This document shows, in pieces, positions 32,958-40,749 of a DNA stretch of 51,480 bases (position 1 is its first letter; each line of letters begins with the position of its first letter). The position numbers were made by a program, and so were the translations under genes. The notes below the pieces were generated by a model. The model made no database searches. It was not told the DNA's origin and worked only from the letters and a program-made list of their open reading frames with translations. Origin of the DNA: an uncultured Eubacterium sp. (GTDB lineage Bacteria > Bacillota_A > Clostridia > Lachnospirales > Lachnospiraceae); NCBI GenBank assembly GCA_910589045.1, contig CAJUSH010000022.1, positions 1 through 51,480 of the forward strand. The letters are read 5' to 3'.

Positions 32958-34040
32958 CTAATACGCCAGCTCCTGCATCAGCTCATGCACGCTCACCAGC
33001 TTTTTGATGCGCCCCACATTCGCCCCGCAGAAGATCAGACCATTGTCGAGATCCCCCTGCACCGCATTCACAAGCGCCTTGGTGATGCAGTAGGGCACCT
33101 GCGCCGGGTTGCAGTGCTCCAGGCACTGGTAGCATCTTGCAATGTGCTCGCTGCCCTTCTCCACCCGCTCGATAAAGCGGTTTCGCAGGGCGCGCCCGGG
33201 CATCCCCACCGGGCTGTTCACAATCGCAACGTCCTCCTCGTCCGCCCACACATACGCCTGCTTATACGCCTCCGAGGCATCGCACTCCTCTGTCGCGACA
33301 AACCGGCTGGCCACCTGCACGCCCGCGGCTCCGAGCGCAAACGCGTGCTCTACATCCGCGCGGTCAAAAATGCCGCCTGCCACCGCCACCGGTATCGGAC
33401 TGCCGCTTTGCGCTTCAAATTCCTTCGCACACGCGATGATACGCCGGATTTCCTCGTCGTATTCCGCCGGTGAAATCGTCTCGAGCTGCTCCCGCGAAAA
33501 GCCCAGATGCCCGCCGGCCTGCGGCCCCTCCACAATGATCAGATCCGGCTGGCAGTCGAATTTTTTTCCCCACATCCTGCAGAGGATGCGCGCCGCCTTC
33601 TCCGAGGAGACGATCGGAACGAGCGCCGGCAGCTCCGAGAGCCGGCAGTGAAACTCCTTTGCCGCCTCCCGCACGATTCCCGGCAGATCCACCGGAAGCC
33701 CCGCACCGCAGATAATGAGATCCGCCTTCGCCTTCACCGCCTCCCGCACATGCTCCCGGTAGTGCTTTAGCGCCACCATAATATTGACGCCCACGAGCCC
33801 CGCGCCCTGTGCGATCTCCTTCGCACGCGCGATGTGCCGGTCAATGGCACGCAGGTTGCACTCCTGCTCATGACCCTCAAAGCCCTCCTCATCGTAGCCG
33901 ATCTGCGCGGTGGAGATCACGCCGATGCCGCCCTCCCGCGCCACGGCTCCCGCCAGAGAGCTGCGGCTGATGCCGACACCCATGCCGCCCTGTATAATCG
34001 GAATGCGCGCAACCCGATTTCCTATTTTTAATTCCTTCAT
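32958..34040 (-). CDS. Nitronate monooxygenase family flavoprotein
   Basis: Seen: 360 residues. IPIIQGGMGVGIS at the N-terminus, VNIMVA, ICGAGLPVDLPG, EGPQAGGHLGF (flavin phosphate-binding region) and VAVAGGIFD followed by GAAGVQVASRF are hallmarks of the nitronate monooxygenase/2-nitropropane dioxygenase TIM barrel, to which FabK also belongs. It uses FMN. The C-terminal tail has a Cys-rich stretch, ARCYQCLEHCNPAQVPYC, seen in clostridial members, function unknown. ATG follows AAAGGAGACTTTCGT. Its promoter carries nested palindromes. FabK (enoyl-ACP reductase) is the main alternative, less likely without fab neighbours. Confidence 0.85.
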   Translation of the reverse strand: MKELKIGNRVARIPIIQGGMGVGISRSSLAGAVAREGGIGVISTAQIGYDEEGFEGHEQECNLRAIDRHIARAKEIAQGAGLVGVNIMVALKHYREHVREAVKAKADLIICGAGLPVDLPGIVREAAKEFHCRLSELPALVPIVSSEKAARILCRMWGKKFDCQPDLIIVEGPQAGGHLGFSREQLETISPAEYDEEIRRIIACAKEFEAQSGSPIPVAVAGGIFDRADVEHAFALGAAGVQVASRFVATEECDASEAYKQAYVWADEEDVAIVNSPVGMPGRALRNRFIERVEKGSEHIARCYQCLEHCNPAQVPYCITKALVNAVQGDLDNGLIFCGANVGRIKKLVSVHELMQELAY

Positions 34041-34060
34041 ACGAAAGTCTCCTTTACAGC

Positions 34061-34115
34061 TTTAAATAGTTTTTATTACTATATATAATTATAGTCATAA
34101 CTATTTAAAATGCAA
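34061..34115 (-). promoter_or_regulatory. Promoter with nested inverted repeats before the nitronate monooxygenase
   Basis: Minus-strand TTGCAT (34110-34115), 16-nt spacer, TATAAT (34088-34093). Perfect outer arms TTTAAATAGTT (34061-34071) and AACTATTTAAA (34099-34109) enclose an inner pair, ACTATA and TATAGT, which flank the -10 element. One outer arm fills the -35/-10 spacer, a position suited to a dimeric repressor such as a MarR or TetR protein. No such regulator gene is adjacent. Confidence 0.7.
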
Positions 34116-34289
34116 GGAAAAATTTATGCAGCGGGTCTGTTTGGGCCAATGTCCCGGTCCTGGCAATTTTTCTTTTCCACGCCTCCCCCTGTAATTTTAT
34201 ACCTTCCTGGCATGATGCCGTCAAAACAACGGCCTTGCACCCGATATTTTGAACAGCAGCTACCACACATCCAATTTACCGATCTATTT

Positions 34290-34353
34290 CAAAAAAAGAA
34301 ATCCCCCGCAGAATTCCGTGCTTTTTGGCATGGACTCTTCTGCAGGAGATTTC
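34290..34353 (-). terminator. Intrinsic terminator of the secreted-protein operon
   Basis: On the minus strand GAAATCTCCTGCAGAA pairs imperfectly with TTCTGCGGGGGATTTC across a 24-nt loop and is followed by TTTTTTT. It lies about 130 nt past the last operon gene. Together with the promoter and fragment next to it, it accounts for most of the 440-nt gap 34041-34480; bases 34116-34289 show nothing recognisable. Confidence 0.75.
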
Positions 34354-34394
34354 TTTCTCCTTATTAGTCACTTTATTTTAGGAAGCAAAATTCC

Positions 34395-34480
34395 TTAGCG
34401 TGGATGCAGAGAATAGATAACATACGAACTCATCGCAGCCCGATTTCCTGTTTCTAATTCCGCATGAATAAGTCTCTGCC
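34395..34480 (-). pseudogene. C-terminal-like coding fragment sharing DNA with the nitronate monooxygenase start
   Basis: Seen: minus-strand frame RLIHAELETGNRAAMSSYVI ending YSLHPR and a stop at 34395. Bases 34434-34461 match 34008-34035, the first codons of the nitronate monooxygenase, at 25 of 28 positions in the same orientation and reading frame. There is no start codon or ribosome site of its own. Probably a gene remnant; the parent is not recognised. Confidence 0.3.
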
Positions 34481-35086
34481 TTATGACCTCCAGAAAGAAA
34501 GGGCTGTCACTTTTCCGTTTTCCAGCTCTATGCTTACGGGCATATAAGGTCCTGCATAAACATAGATCGTCTCGCCCTCGCCGGTTGCCTTTCCCGTCGC
34601 GATGTAGCTGCCGTCATCCTTCATGTCAATCTGCTGCCCCTCCTTTACCACGAGAACCACCTTCTTACCAAACTGCTTTTGCAGCTTCTTTACCGCTGCG
34701 TCTCTTTTCATGCCCACCTTTACGCCGCACAGGGAGCCGTTCTTGTCCCGGATGTCGATGGTGATGCTTCCGACACCGTCCTTTCCGGCATCAAAATCCG
34801 TGATCTCAATCGAAGTCTTTCCTTTCTTCCATGTGTAGGTAGTCATGCCCTCGCTTGTCACTTTCTTCGGATTTCCCCATTTTTTCTTTATGGAGGAAAG
34901 CTTCGGGGTGTCGTCCCGCCCGGTGCTCGTCCCCAGATCCTTAATCAGGCTGATCGTTGTTCCCCGATAACCGACCTTTAAAGGCGTCTTCTTCCCCGCG
35001 GCATAAGCCGTTCCTGCTTCCAGACCTGTCATGACAAGAGCTGCACACAGCAGTGCCGTGATGAGTCGTTTCATAGTAGTTTTCAT
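34481..35086 (-). CDS. Exported small protein, paralogue of 36720-37289
   Basis: Seen: 201 residues with a signal peptide (KRLITALLCAALVMTGLEAG, cleavage likely after AYA at about 30). The mature part reads LKVGYRGTTISL, then SIKKKWGNPKKVT, TYTWKKGKTSIEI and CGVKVGMKRDAAVKKLQKQF. The same segments occur in order in the 189-aa protein two genes upstream, so they are diverged paralogues with two similar beta-alpha halves. Function unknown. Last gene of a three-cistron secreted operon, with a 93-nt gap after the CAP protein. Likely acts at the cell surface. Confidence 0.75.
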   Translation of the reverse strand: MKTTMKRLITALLCAALVMTGLEAGTAYAAGKKTPLKVGYRGTTISLIKDLGTSTGRDDTPKLSSIKKKWGNPKKVTSEGMTTYTWKKGKTSIEITDFDAGKDGVGSITIDIRDKNGSLCGVKVGMKRDAAVKKLQKQFGKKVVLVVKEGQQIDMKDDGSYIATGKATGEGETIYVYAGPYMPVSIELENGKVTALSFWRS

Positions 35087-35179
35087 ATTTCGTTTCTCCT
35101 TTTCTAACTGTTTTTCCGCAGCCGTGCGGATGAGTCTTCGGCTTCATGGCTGTAAAATCCGCCCGATTGATTGTCTCCT

Positions 35180-36688
35180 TTACTTTGTCACGCGAATCGT
35201 CGCCCGCAGCGTATACGTTTGAAAGGCTGCGGTAATCGTCGCCTTTCCCGCCTTCTTTGCCGTAATTGTGCCGTCCGTTTTTATGGAGATGACCGAAGGA
35301 TCGGACGATTTCCACTTAGCGTCGAGCACCACCGACGGAACGTCAAATGCCGTGCGGGTGACAAAAATCTGCTGCTTCTTTCCCTTCTTTATGGACTTCG
35401 GGGCATCAATTTTCGGTTCCCCCACTCTGGTGGATACCACCTCCACCATCTGGATCACCCTGCCCTTCAGATCCGACTGCTTCTCCGGGAGCTTCAGCTT
35501 CAATTTGCCTGCATCTGCCAGCTTCGCATATTCCTCCAGCGTCTTGATCCCATAGAGCCGGTACAGATCCTCCAAGCTGTCAAGCCCGTCCGGATTGTCC
35601 GGAATCGTAGGAATCTGTAAAAACGGCATGTCCGAATCCAGCCCGTCGTTATAGCTGCTGTCATCATAATATTTTTCATCCCGGTCAATATAATTGTCAT
35701 TGTAAACGGTTTCTTTGATATCCTGAAATACGGAATGGATGGCACCCGCTTCACTTACAAATTCGCCCGCGATTCCCCTAGAGCCGCCGGACGCCGGCGC
35801 AAACCCGCTGATTCCCATGTATGTATTCTCAGGCGTGATCAGGCTTTCGTAGTGTCCGGTTTCCCGCTTCTTATTTTGCTTTACCCAGTCATCCTTCTCC
35901 TCGTACCACTGCTCGATTCCCTTCATGATGCCGCTGTAATTCCATGCAAGACATTCATCCGACGACATGATGCCGTTATGCGTCACGGAGAAACACGTTC
36001 GTCCGTTCGGCCTGTCATGATCCTTTCGCACGGTTGCCTCCGCCGCGCGTATCTGGGCAATCCACTCCAGATCGGACGACCACTTCATTGGAGCATAGTC
36101 ATTTGCCGTTAGCTTCTTCTTCGGATTTTCCGGGTTGGGATACCCTTTTTTGCACGCCTCTGAGCGGATTTCATTGATGCGCTTTAATATTTTTTTCTTT
36201 GCCACCCACTCATACGTTCCGTCGATCCCCACCAGCGTACGCCATTTGGAAGCATACGCCACGGACGTCCCCCGGGCCTTCACGGTCAGGCGGGGCGACG
36301 TATCCTTCACAAGCACCTCCATTTTTGCAGTGGCTCCGCCTTTGGTAGTACAGATAATATCTGCCGTGCCCTCCGCAAGCGCCCTGATCCGCACAATTGA
36401 ATTTTGCCCGTTTTCAAAAAACTCTGCAGAAACAATCCGCTCGTCGGAGGAGGACCACTCCACGCTGCCGGTCAAAAAGATATCCACACCGTTTTGCACG
36501 GCAACGAACCGCAGGTTGATCAGATCCCCGGGATTCATCGTCAGCGTTCCTCCCGGCTGGAACATCCCCGGCTCATCCACCACCTTCGCCTGGCTCCCGG
36601 CGGCTTTTGCCGTCGTCTCCCTCAATCCGCTGACCGTAAACGTCACCGCAAGCACCGCCGCGAGCACAAACCTCAATGTTTTTTTCAT
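35180..36688 (-). CDS. Secreted CAP-domain protein with bacterial Ig-like (Big2) domains
   Basis: Seen: 502 residues; signal peptide to about residue 31. Residues about 40-125 form a Big2-like domain (VEWSSSDERIVSA, ALAEGTADIICTTKGG). Residues about 160-320 form a CAP/SCP domain: INEIRSEACKKG, MKWSSDLEWIAQIRAAE, HDRPNGRTCF, LAWNYSG, GHYESLITPENTYMGISG. The C-terminal about 80 residues are a second Big2 unit (AKWKSSDPSVISIKTDGTIT, KKAGKATITA). CAP proteins of Clostridia are surface or secreted; biochemical role mostly unknown. It is flanked by two paralogous small exported proteins in the same operon. Confidence 0.85.
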   Translation of the reverse strand: MKKTLRFVLAAVLAVTFTVSGLRETTAKAAGSQAKVVDEPGMFQPGGTLTMNPGDLINLRFVAVQNGVDIFLTGSVEWSSSDERIVSAEFFENGQNSIVRIRALAEGTADIICTTKGGATAKMEVLVKDTSPRLTVKARGTSVAYASKWRTLVGIDGTYEWVAKKKILKRINEIRSEACKKGYPNPENPKKKLTANDYAPMKWSSDLEWIAQIRAAEATVRKDHDRPNGRTCFSVTHNGIMSSDECLAWNYSGIMKGIEQWYEEKDDWVKQNKKRETGHYESLITPENTYMGISGFAPASGGSRGIAGEFVSEAGAIHSVFQDIKETVYNDNYIDRDEKYYDDSSYNDGLDSDMPFLQIPTIPDNPDGLDSLEDLYRLYGIKTLEEYAKLADAGKLKLKLPEKQSDLKGRVIQMVEVVSTRVGEPKIDAPKSIKKGKKQQIFVTRTAFDVPSVVLDAKWKSSDPSVISIKTDGTITAKKAGKATITAAFQTYTLRATIRVTK

Positions 36689-36719
36689 GGCAACTGTTCC
36701 TTTCCGATTGATTCATCCA

Positions 36720-37289
36720 TCATAACCTGATCCAGTGTATTTCTGAAATCAGATCGTTTTCCAAATAAAAAATGATGGGATTAAAATGTCCGCGCAGCAC
36801 AAAAATCCTGGCATCCTCGTCACTTTTCGGCGTTCCGATCAGCGTGTAGCCATCCTCTCCGTAAAAGTCCCAATCCTGCCCTTTTTTCGCGGCCAGCACG
36901 TTCTTTTCCCCGTATATATCCCGCATTCTTTTGACAACCGCATCCTTTTCCATCCCTACCTGAATGCCGGCTACGGAAACGTTTGCATCCTTGGTATCAA
37001 TACCGACATATCCAAGCGTTTTTCCCGAGGGTCTGACTTCTACCATGATGGTTGTCTCCCCTTTCTCCCATATGTATGCCTCCCCGTCCGTCCCCGTCCT
37101 TTTGCCCCATTTCTTTTCCAGATTCTTTAATGACTTCGGTTCCGAATCGGAATTGAACGTAACTGTCTTCCCGTTGTAGCCCACCTTTACCTTTGATGGG
37201 CTCCCGCTGTCTGCCCGGACGCTCAAAACCATGCCAAGCGTCATGAAAAGCACCAGCGCTGCCGACCATATACCTTTTTTATTCCGCAT
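36720..37289 (-). CDS. Exported small protein, paralogue of 34481-35086
   Basis: Seen: 189 residues with a signal peptide (GIWSAALVLFMTLGMVLSV, cleavage near residue 26). VKVGYNGKTVTF, NLEKKWGKRTGTDGEAYIWE, KGETTIMVEV and AGIQVGMEKDAVVKRMRDIY match the 201-aa paralogue. The ATG lies within the last codons of a 42-residue micro-ORF, 11-nt overlap, with AAGGAG inside that ORF. Function unknown; probably cooperates with the CAP protein encoded next (31-nt gap). Confidence 0.75.
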   Translation of the reverse strand: MRNKKGIWSAALVLFMTLGMVLSVRADSGSPSKVKVGYNGKTVTFNSDSEPKSLKNLEKKWGKRTGTDGEAYIWEKGETTIMVEVRPSGKTLGYVGIDTKDANVSVAGIQVGMEKDAVVKRMRDIYGEKNVLAAKKGQDWDFYGEDGYTLIGTPKSDEDARIFVLRGHFNPIIFYLENDLISEIHWIRL

Positions 37290-37407
37290 AGGCTTTCTCC
37301 TTATTTCGATACCGGCCCGGGCTTCCTTGAAGCGCCGCGGCTGCTAAAAGCAAAGCAAACGCCGTCAGCCCTGCCGCCGGTTCCCTTTTTAACATGTTCA
37401 CTTTCAT
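37279..37407 (-). CDS. 42-residue hydrophobic micro-ORF coupled to the secreted operon
   Basis: Seen: ATG at 37407 with an ideal ribosome site, AAAGGAGGATAAA; 42 codons; stop at 37279 inside the next gene. The peptide starts MKVNMLKRE, has a hydrophobic stretch AGLTAFALLLAAAAL, then a charged tail YRNKEKAYAE. It could be a small membrane peptide or a degenerate signal peptide, or serve mainly to bring ribosomes to the next start. No family known. Confidence 0.6.
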   Translation of the reverse strand: MKVNMLKREPAAGLTAFALLLAAAALQGSPGRYRNKEKAYAE

Positions 37408-37441
37408 TTTATCCTCCTTTGATACTTTGTTTGTTAGTTTT

Positions 37442-37470
37442 ATTATACCCCCCCAAAAAAAATCAAGTAA
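37442..37470 (-). promoter_or_regulatory. Promoter of the secreted-protein operon
   Basis: Minus-strand TTACTT (37465-37470), 17-nt spacer, TATAAT (37442-37447), about 35 nt before the micro-ORF start. The spacer holds a run of T followed by a run of seven G just before the -10 element. Confidence 0.55.
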
Positions 37471-37505
37471 AAAATGGAAATTTCATACAGATTCAAAATT
37501 TGGGG

Positions 37506-37549
37506 ACAAAAAAGCTGCCGTTTTGCAGTTATCGCAAAACAGCAGCTTT
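37506..37549 (-). terminator. Intrinsic terminator of the threonine aldolase gene
   Basis: On the minus strand AAAGCTGCTGTTTTGC pairs with GCAAAACGGCAGCTTT (one mismatch) around GATAACT, followed by TTTTTG. About 20 nt after the stop codon. Confidence 0.88.
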
Positions 37550-37567
37550 CACTTGATTCCGAAACCT

Positions 37568-38638
37568 TCAGCAGCTGGCCCTAACGGCGTTTTGCCGCAA
37601 AGCCTCAACCAGACGCGCTGCGTCCTCTTCCGTGGTCGCCCAGCTCGTGGCAAAGCGGATGATAGTATGCGCATCGTCAGGCTTTTCCCAGAAGCTAAAC
37701 TCCACCCGCGCACCCAGACGGTTCGCCTGCTCATCCTCCAGCACACAAAAAATCTGGTTTGTCGGTGTCTCCATATAGATCCGGTAGCCGTACTCCCGAA
37801 GCGCGGCCTTTATTTTCTCTGCGGCCCGAATCGCATTTTCCCCGATGCGTTCGTAAAGCCCGTCCGTAAACAGCTCCGCAAACTGGATGCCAAGCAGGCG
37901 TCCCTTTGCGAACACCGCCCCGTTCTGCTTCATGATCGAGAAAAAATGGGGCAGAAGCTCCCCGTCGGGAATCACGAGGGCCTCCCCAAAAAGCGCGCCG
38001 CACTTTGTCCCTCCGATGTAAAACACGTCGCAAAGCCCGGCCAGATCCGTTAAGGACACGTCGTTTTCGGGACAGGCAAGGGCATACGCTAGCCGCGCGC
38101 CGTCCACATACAGCGGGATACCGTATTCCCGGCACACGGCCTGCATGTCCTGCAGCTCCTTGAGCGAATAGAGGGTGCCGTACTCGGTAGGCTGGGAGAT
38201 GTATACCATCCCGGGCATCACCATATGCGCACGGTTTTCATCCTGCCGATAGCACGCAAGCATCCCCCGCACCTGGGATGCGGAAATTTTCCCAAGGGTC
38301 TGGGGAAGGGTGAGCACCTTGTGCCCTCCCGCTTCAACCGCCCCTGCCTCATGCACACTGATATGCCCGCTCTCCGGGGCGATCACGCCCTCATAGGGGC
38401 GAAGCAGCGCACCGATTACGATGGCGTTTGTCTGCGTGCCGCCGGAGAGAAAATAAACCTCTGCCCCGGGTGCCCCGCAGGCCGCGCGGATTTTCTCCCG
38501 CGCTTCCCCGGAAAAGGAATCCGCGCCGTATCCCGGAGTTTTCAGCAAATTGGTCTCCGTGAAACGCCGCATTATATTCGGATGTGCACCCTCCATATAG
38601 TCACAGGAAAACAGCAGCTTTTCATTTGTCGCGTCCAT
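37568..38638 (-). CDS. Low-specificity threonine aldolase-type PLP enzyme
   Basis: Seen: 356 residues from ATG 38638, preceded by AAAGGATGTGGAGCG; an ATG at 38659 has no ribosome site. LSGGTQTNAIVIGALL, ESGHISVHEAGAVEAGGHK, YISQPTEYGTLY, YVDGARLAYAL and the PLP lysine in GGTKCGAL place it in the threonine aldolase/beta-eliminating lyase family. It splits L-threonine or L-allo-threonine to glycine and acetaldehyde. Cytoplasmic. Single gene with its own terminator, downstream of uridine kinase by 61 nt. Confidence 0.88.
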   Translation of the reverse strand: MDATNEKLLFSCDYMEGAHPNIMRRFTETNLLKTPGYGADSFSGEAREKIRAACGAPGAEVYFLSGGTQTNAIVIGALLRPYEGVIAPESGHISVHEAGAVEAGGHKVLTLPQTLGKISASQVRGMLACYRQDENRAHMVMPGMVYISQPTEYGTLYSLKELQDMQAVCREYGIPLYVDGARLAYALACPENDVSLTDLAGLCDVFYIGGTKCGALFGEALVIPDGELLPHFFSIMKQNGAVFAKGRLLGIQFAELFTDGLYERIGENAIRAAEKIKAALREYGYRIYMETPTNQIFCVLEDEQANRLGARVEFSFWEKPDDAHTIIRFATSWATTEEDAARLVEALRQNAVRASC

Positions 38639-38699
38639 CGCTCCACATCCTTTCATCAAGCATCTCAGGCTAACGTTTTTTCAGACGTCCCGGCACGAT

Positions 38700-39317
38700 C
38701 TATTCTGCCAGCAGATGCTTCAAATATTCCTGCAGCATCGCGATGCCGGTAACGTTCTCGCCGCCCCTCGGGATAATCACATCCGCGTAGCGCTTCGACG
38801 GCTCCACAAACTCCTCGTGCATCGGCTTCACCGTCCCCGCATACTGCTCGAGAATCGAATCAATGCTGCGGGCACGCTCCGACATGTCCCTGCGGATGCG
38901 GCGCATCAGCCGCTCATCCGCGTCGGTATCCACGTAAATCTTTGCGTCCATCAGATCCCGCAGCTCCTTGTTTTCCAAAATCAGGATTCCCTCGATGATA
39001 ATGACATTTTTCGGTTCCACATGCACGGTCTCATCCACACGGTTGTGGATGGTAAAATCATACACCGGGATATCTACCGCCTGCCCCTTGATGAGCCGGC
39101 GCACATCCTCCGCCATGCGCTCGGTATCAAACGCATTCGGATGGTCATAGTTGAGCTGGCTGCGCTCCTCATAGTCCAGATCATCGTGGGCCTTATAATA
39201 GCTGTCATGCCCAAGCACAACAATATCCCTGCCGAAATATTCCTCAATTTTATTTACGATCGTCGTCTTGCCGGAGGCCGAGCCCCCTGCGACGCCTACC
39301 ACACGGATTTTATTCAT
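38700..39317 (-). CDS. udk: Uridine kinase
   Basis: Seen: 205 residues from ATG 39317, preceded by GGGAGTGTAC; the ATG at 39329 has no spacing for a ribosome site. P-loop GGSASGKTT, LGHDSYYKAHDDL, NYDHPNAFDTERM, PVYDFTIHNR, IIEGILIL and RRIRRDMSERAR are standard uridine kinase motifs, and length is normal for the family. It phosphorylates uridine and cytidine with ATP or GTP in pyrimidine salvage. No operon partner is evident. Confidence 0.93.
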   Translation of the reverse strand: MNKIRVVGVAGGSASGKTTIVNKIEEYFGRDIVVLGHDSYYKAHDDLDYEERSQLNYDHPNAFDTERMAEDVRRLIKGQAVDIPVYDFTIHNRVDETVHVEPKNVIIIEGILILENKELRDLMDAKIYVDTDADERLMRRIRRDMSERARSIDSILEQYAGTVKPMHEEFVEPSKRYADVIIPRGGENVTGIAMLQEYLKHLLAE

Positions 39318-39430
39318 GTACACTCCCATCCCTATTCTGATTGTATGTCCGATTGCTGAAAGCCGTGCCGAAAATGCTTCGGATTTTAAGACCGGGGCAC
39401 AGCAGCCTGCGATCCGCCGCGAAATTCAGG

Positions 39431-39511
39431 TATTCTCCGGCCGCTGCAAAATATATGTATCCTCCGGCTGCCGCATAATTTATGTATCCTCCGGCCGCTG
39501 CAAAATAATCG
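39431..39511. repeat. Three 27-bp tandem repeats at the end of the YrvL-like gene
   Basis: Units 39431-39457, 39458-39484 and 39485-39511, each beginning TAT(T/C)CTCCGG on the plus strand and differing at a few positions. Read on the minus strand they encode ILQRPEDT-type peptides. The stop codon of the gene lies at the end of its first unit (TAA where the next unit has TAT). Confidence 0.9.
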
Positions 39512-39920
39512 CCCGGCAGTTCATCAGCGAAAATAGAAGCGATATGACGATGATCGAGGTCTTGTTCGCCGCCACCGAGGTCATCCGCGCATCCACCACC
39601 ATCAGCCCGATAGCTGTGGCAAGCGTTGCCAGCAAAACATATACAACACCGGCCTGCCGCTTCGTGAGCAGCTTTTTGTCAAAACAGAGCACCTTCGGAA
39701 TCGCCTCCGCGGTGAGACTGATGGGCCAGGAAACAAACGCGCCGACTACAAAAAAGATCGTTACGCTTCGCACCGAATTGTAGGTAAAACCAAAAAATCC
39801 CATGATCTCCCCGCCAAACACGGACAGCGCGGCAAGCGCCCCGATAAAGAGTATCACCGCAATGAAAAATACGGCTGCATTGTCTAACGTGTCCCTGATA
39901 AGTCTTTTATTCACATGCAT
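39480..39920 (-). CDS. YrvL-like small membrane protein
   Basis: Seen: 146 residues; four hydrophobic helices (AAVFFIAVILFIGALAALSV, VTIFFVVGAFVSWPISL, VVYVLLATLATAIGLMVVDA, TSIIVISLLFSLMNC). FGFTYNSVRSVTIFFVVGAF followed by a short turn, AIPKVL, and a third helix resembles YrvL, a small regulatory membrane protein of Bacillus; assignment tentative. ATG follows AAAGGAGTGATATT. The C-terminus, IILQRPEDT, is the first unit of a 27-bp tandem repeat. If its TAA were sense, the frame would continue 18 residues through two more units. Confidence 0.55.
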   Translation of the reverse strand: MHVNKRLIRDTLDNAAVFFIAVILFIGALAALSVFGGEIMGFFGFTYNSVRSVTIFFVVGAFVSWPISLTAEAIPKVLCFDKKLLTKRQAGVVYVLLATLATAIGLMVVDARMTSVAANKTSIIVISLLFSLMNCRAIILQRPEDT

Positions 39921-40046
39921 AATATCACTCCTTTGCTCCTACAGGAAAAGACGGCATAGCCCCCTGAGCACTGCCGCCTGATTGAAACAATATTTCCCAC
40001 AGCCAAAGCATCGTCCGCCTCCGGCTCTTTTGCGCATACCGATAAC

Positions 40047-40604
40047 TTATACTCTGGAAAGATACTCGCCTGTTCTCGTATCGATCTTAATCACATCGCC
40101 CTGATTGACGAACAGGGGCACGGATACGACTGCGCCGGTCTCAACGGTTGCAGGCTTGGAAGCACCGGTCGCGGTATCACCCTTGAAGCCCGGTTCGGTC
40201 TCGGTGATCTCCAGCTCCACAAACAGCGGCGGCTCCACTGCAAATACGTTGCCGTTGTGTGAGCACATCTTCACCATCTCGTTCTCCTTCACGAACTTCA
40301 GCGCATCACCGATGGATGCCGCATCCAGAGCGATCTGATCGTAGGTCTCAACGTCCATGAAATAGAATAAATCACCGTCCGCATAGAGATACTGCATATC
40401 CTTGCGGTCGATCCGTGCGGTGGGGCACTTCTCGGTGGGACGGAAGGTTTTCTCAACCACGCCGCCGCTCTTGATATTCTTTAACTTGGTACGGACAAAC
40501 GCAGCGCCCTTGCCCGGCTTCACATGCTGAAACTCGATAATCTGGTAAATGTTTCCCTCTAATTCAATGGTCACACCATTGCGAAAATCTCCTGCTGAAA
40601 TCAT
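40047..40604 (-). CDS. efp: Translation elongation factor P
   Basis: Seen: 185 residues from ATG 40604 (AAGGAGGATCATTTCT before it); the open frame to 40736 runs through the promoter and is not coding. MISAGDFRNGVTIELEG, FQHVKPGKGAAFVRTKLKN (modified-lysine loop of domain I), DMQYLYADGDLFYFMD and VKMCSHNGNVFAVEPP are EF-P landmarks. It relieves ribosome stalling at polyproline. Monocistronic, with its own promoter; no modification enzyme gene nearby. Confidence 0.96.
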   Translation of the reverse strand: MISAGDFRNGVTIELEGNIYQIIEFQHVKPGKGAAFVRTKLKNIKSGGVVEKTFRPTEKCPTARIDRKDMQYLYADGDLFYFMDVETYDQIALDAASIGDALKFVKENEMVKMCSHNGNVFAVEPPLFVELEITETEPGFKGDTATGASKPATVETGAVVSVPLFVNQGDVIKIDTRTGEYLSRV

Positions 40605-40671
40605 AGAAATGATCCTCCTTCGATATCTGTCTCGGCGGCAAATTAGACTTTTGCGCGCCCATATAGAAATC

Positions 40672-40700
40672 ATAATACTATATACGACAGCATATTTCAA
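40672..40700 (-). promoter_or_regulatory. efp promoter
   Basis: Minus-strand TTGAAA (40695-40700), 17-nt spacer, TATTAT (40672-40677), about 65 nt before the efp start codon. Confidence 0.75.
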
Positions 40701-40749
40701 GGTTTTTTTCCTTCCACTGCCGCGAAGTCTGCCCATTGAAGGGCGGCTT

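Noticed and set aside
32958..34040. FabK enoyl-ACP reductase
   Set aside because: No fatty-acid synthesis genes adjoin and the Cys-rich C-terminus is unlike FabK; nitronate monooxygenase is the better name, though the families are close.
39431..39511. CRISPR array
   Set aside because: Units are contiguous with no spacers; they are coding tandem repeats. The same holds for the 45-bp units in comEC.
40605..40736. Longer efp start giving 229 residues
   Set aside because: The extra stretch covers the promoter and ribosome site, and EF-P is normally about 185 residues.
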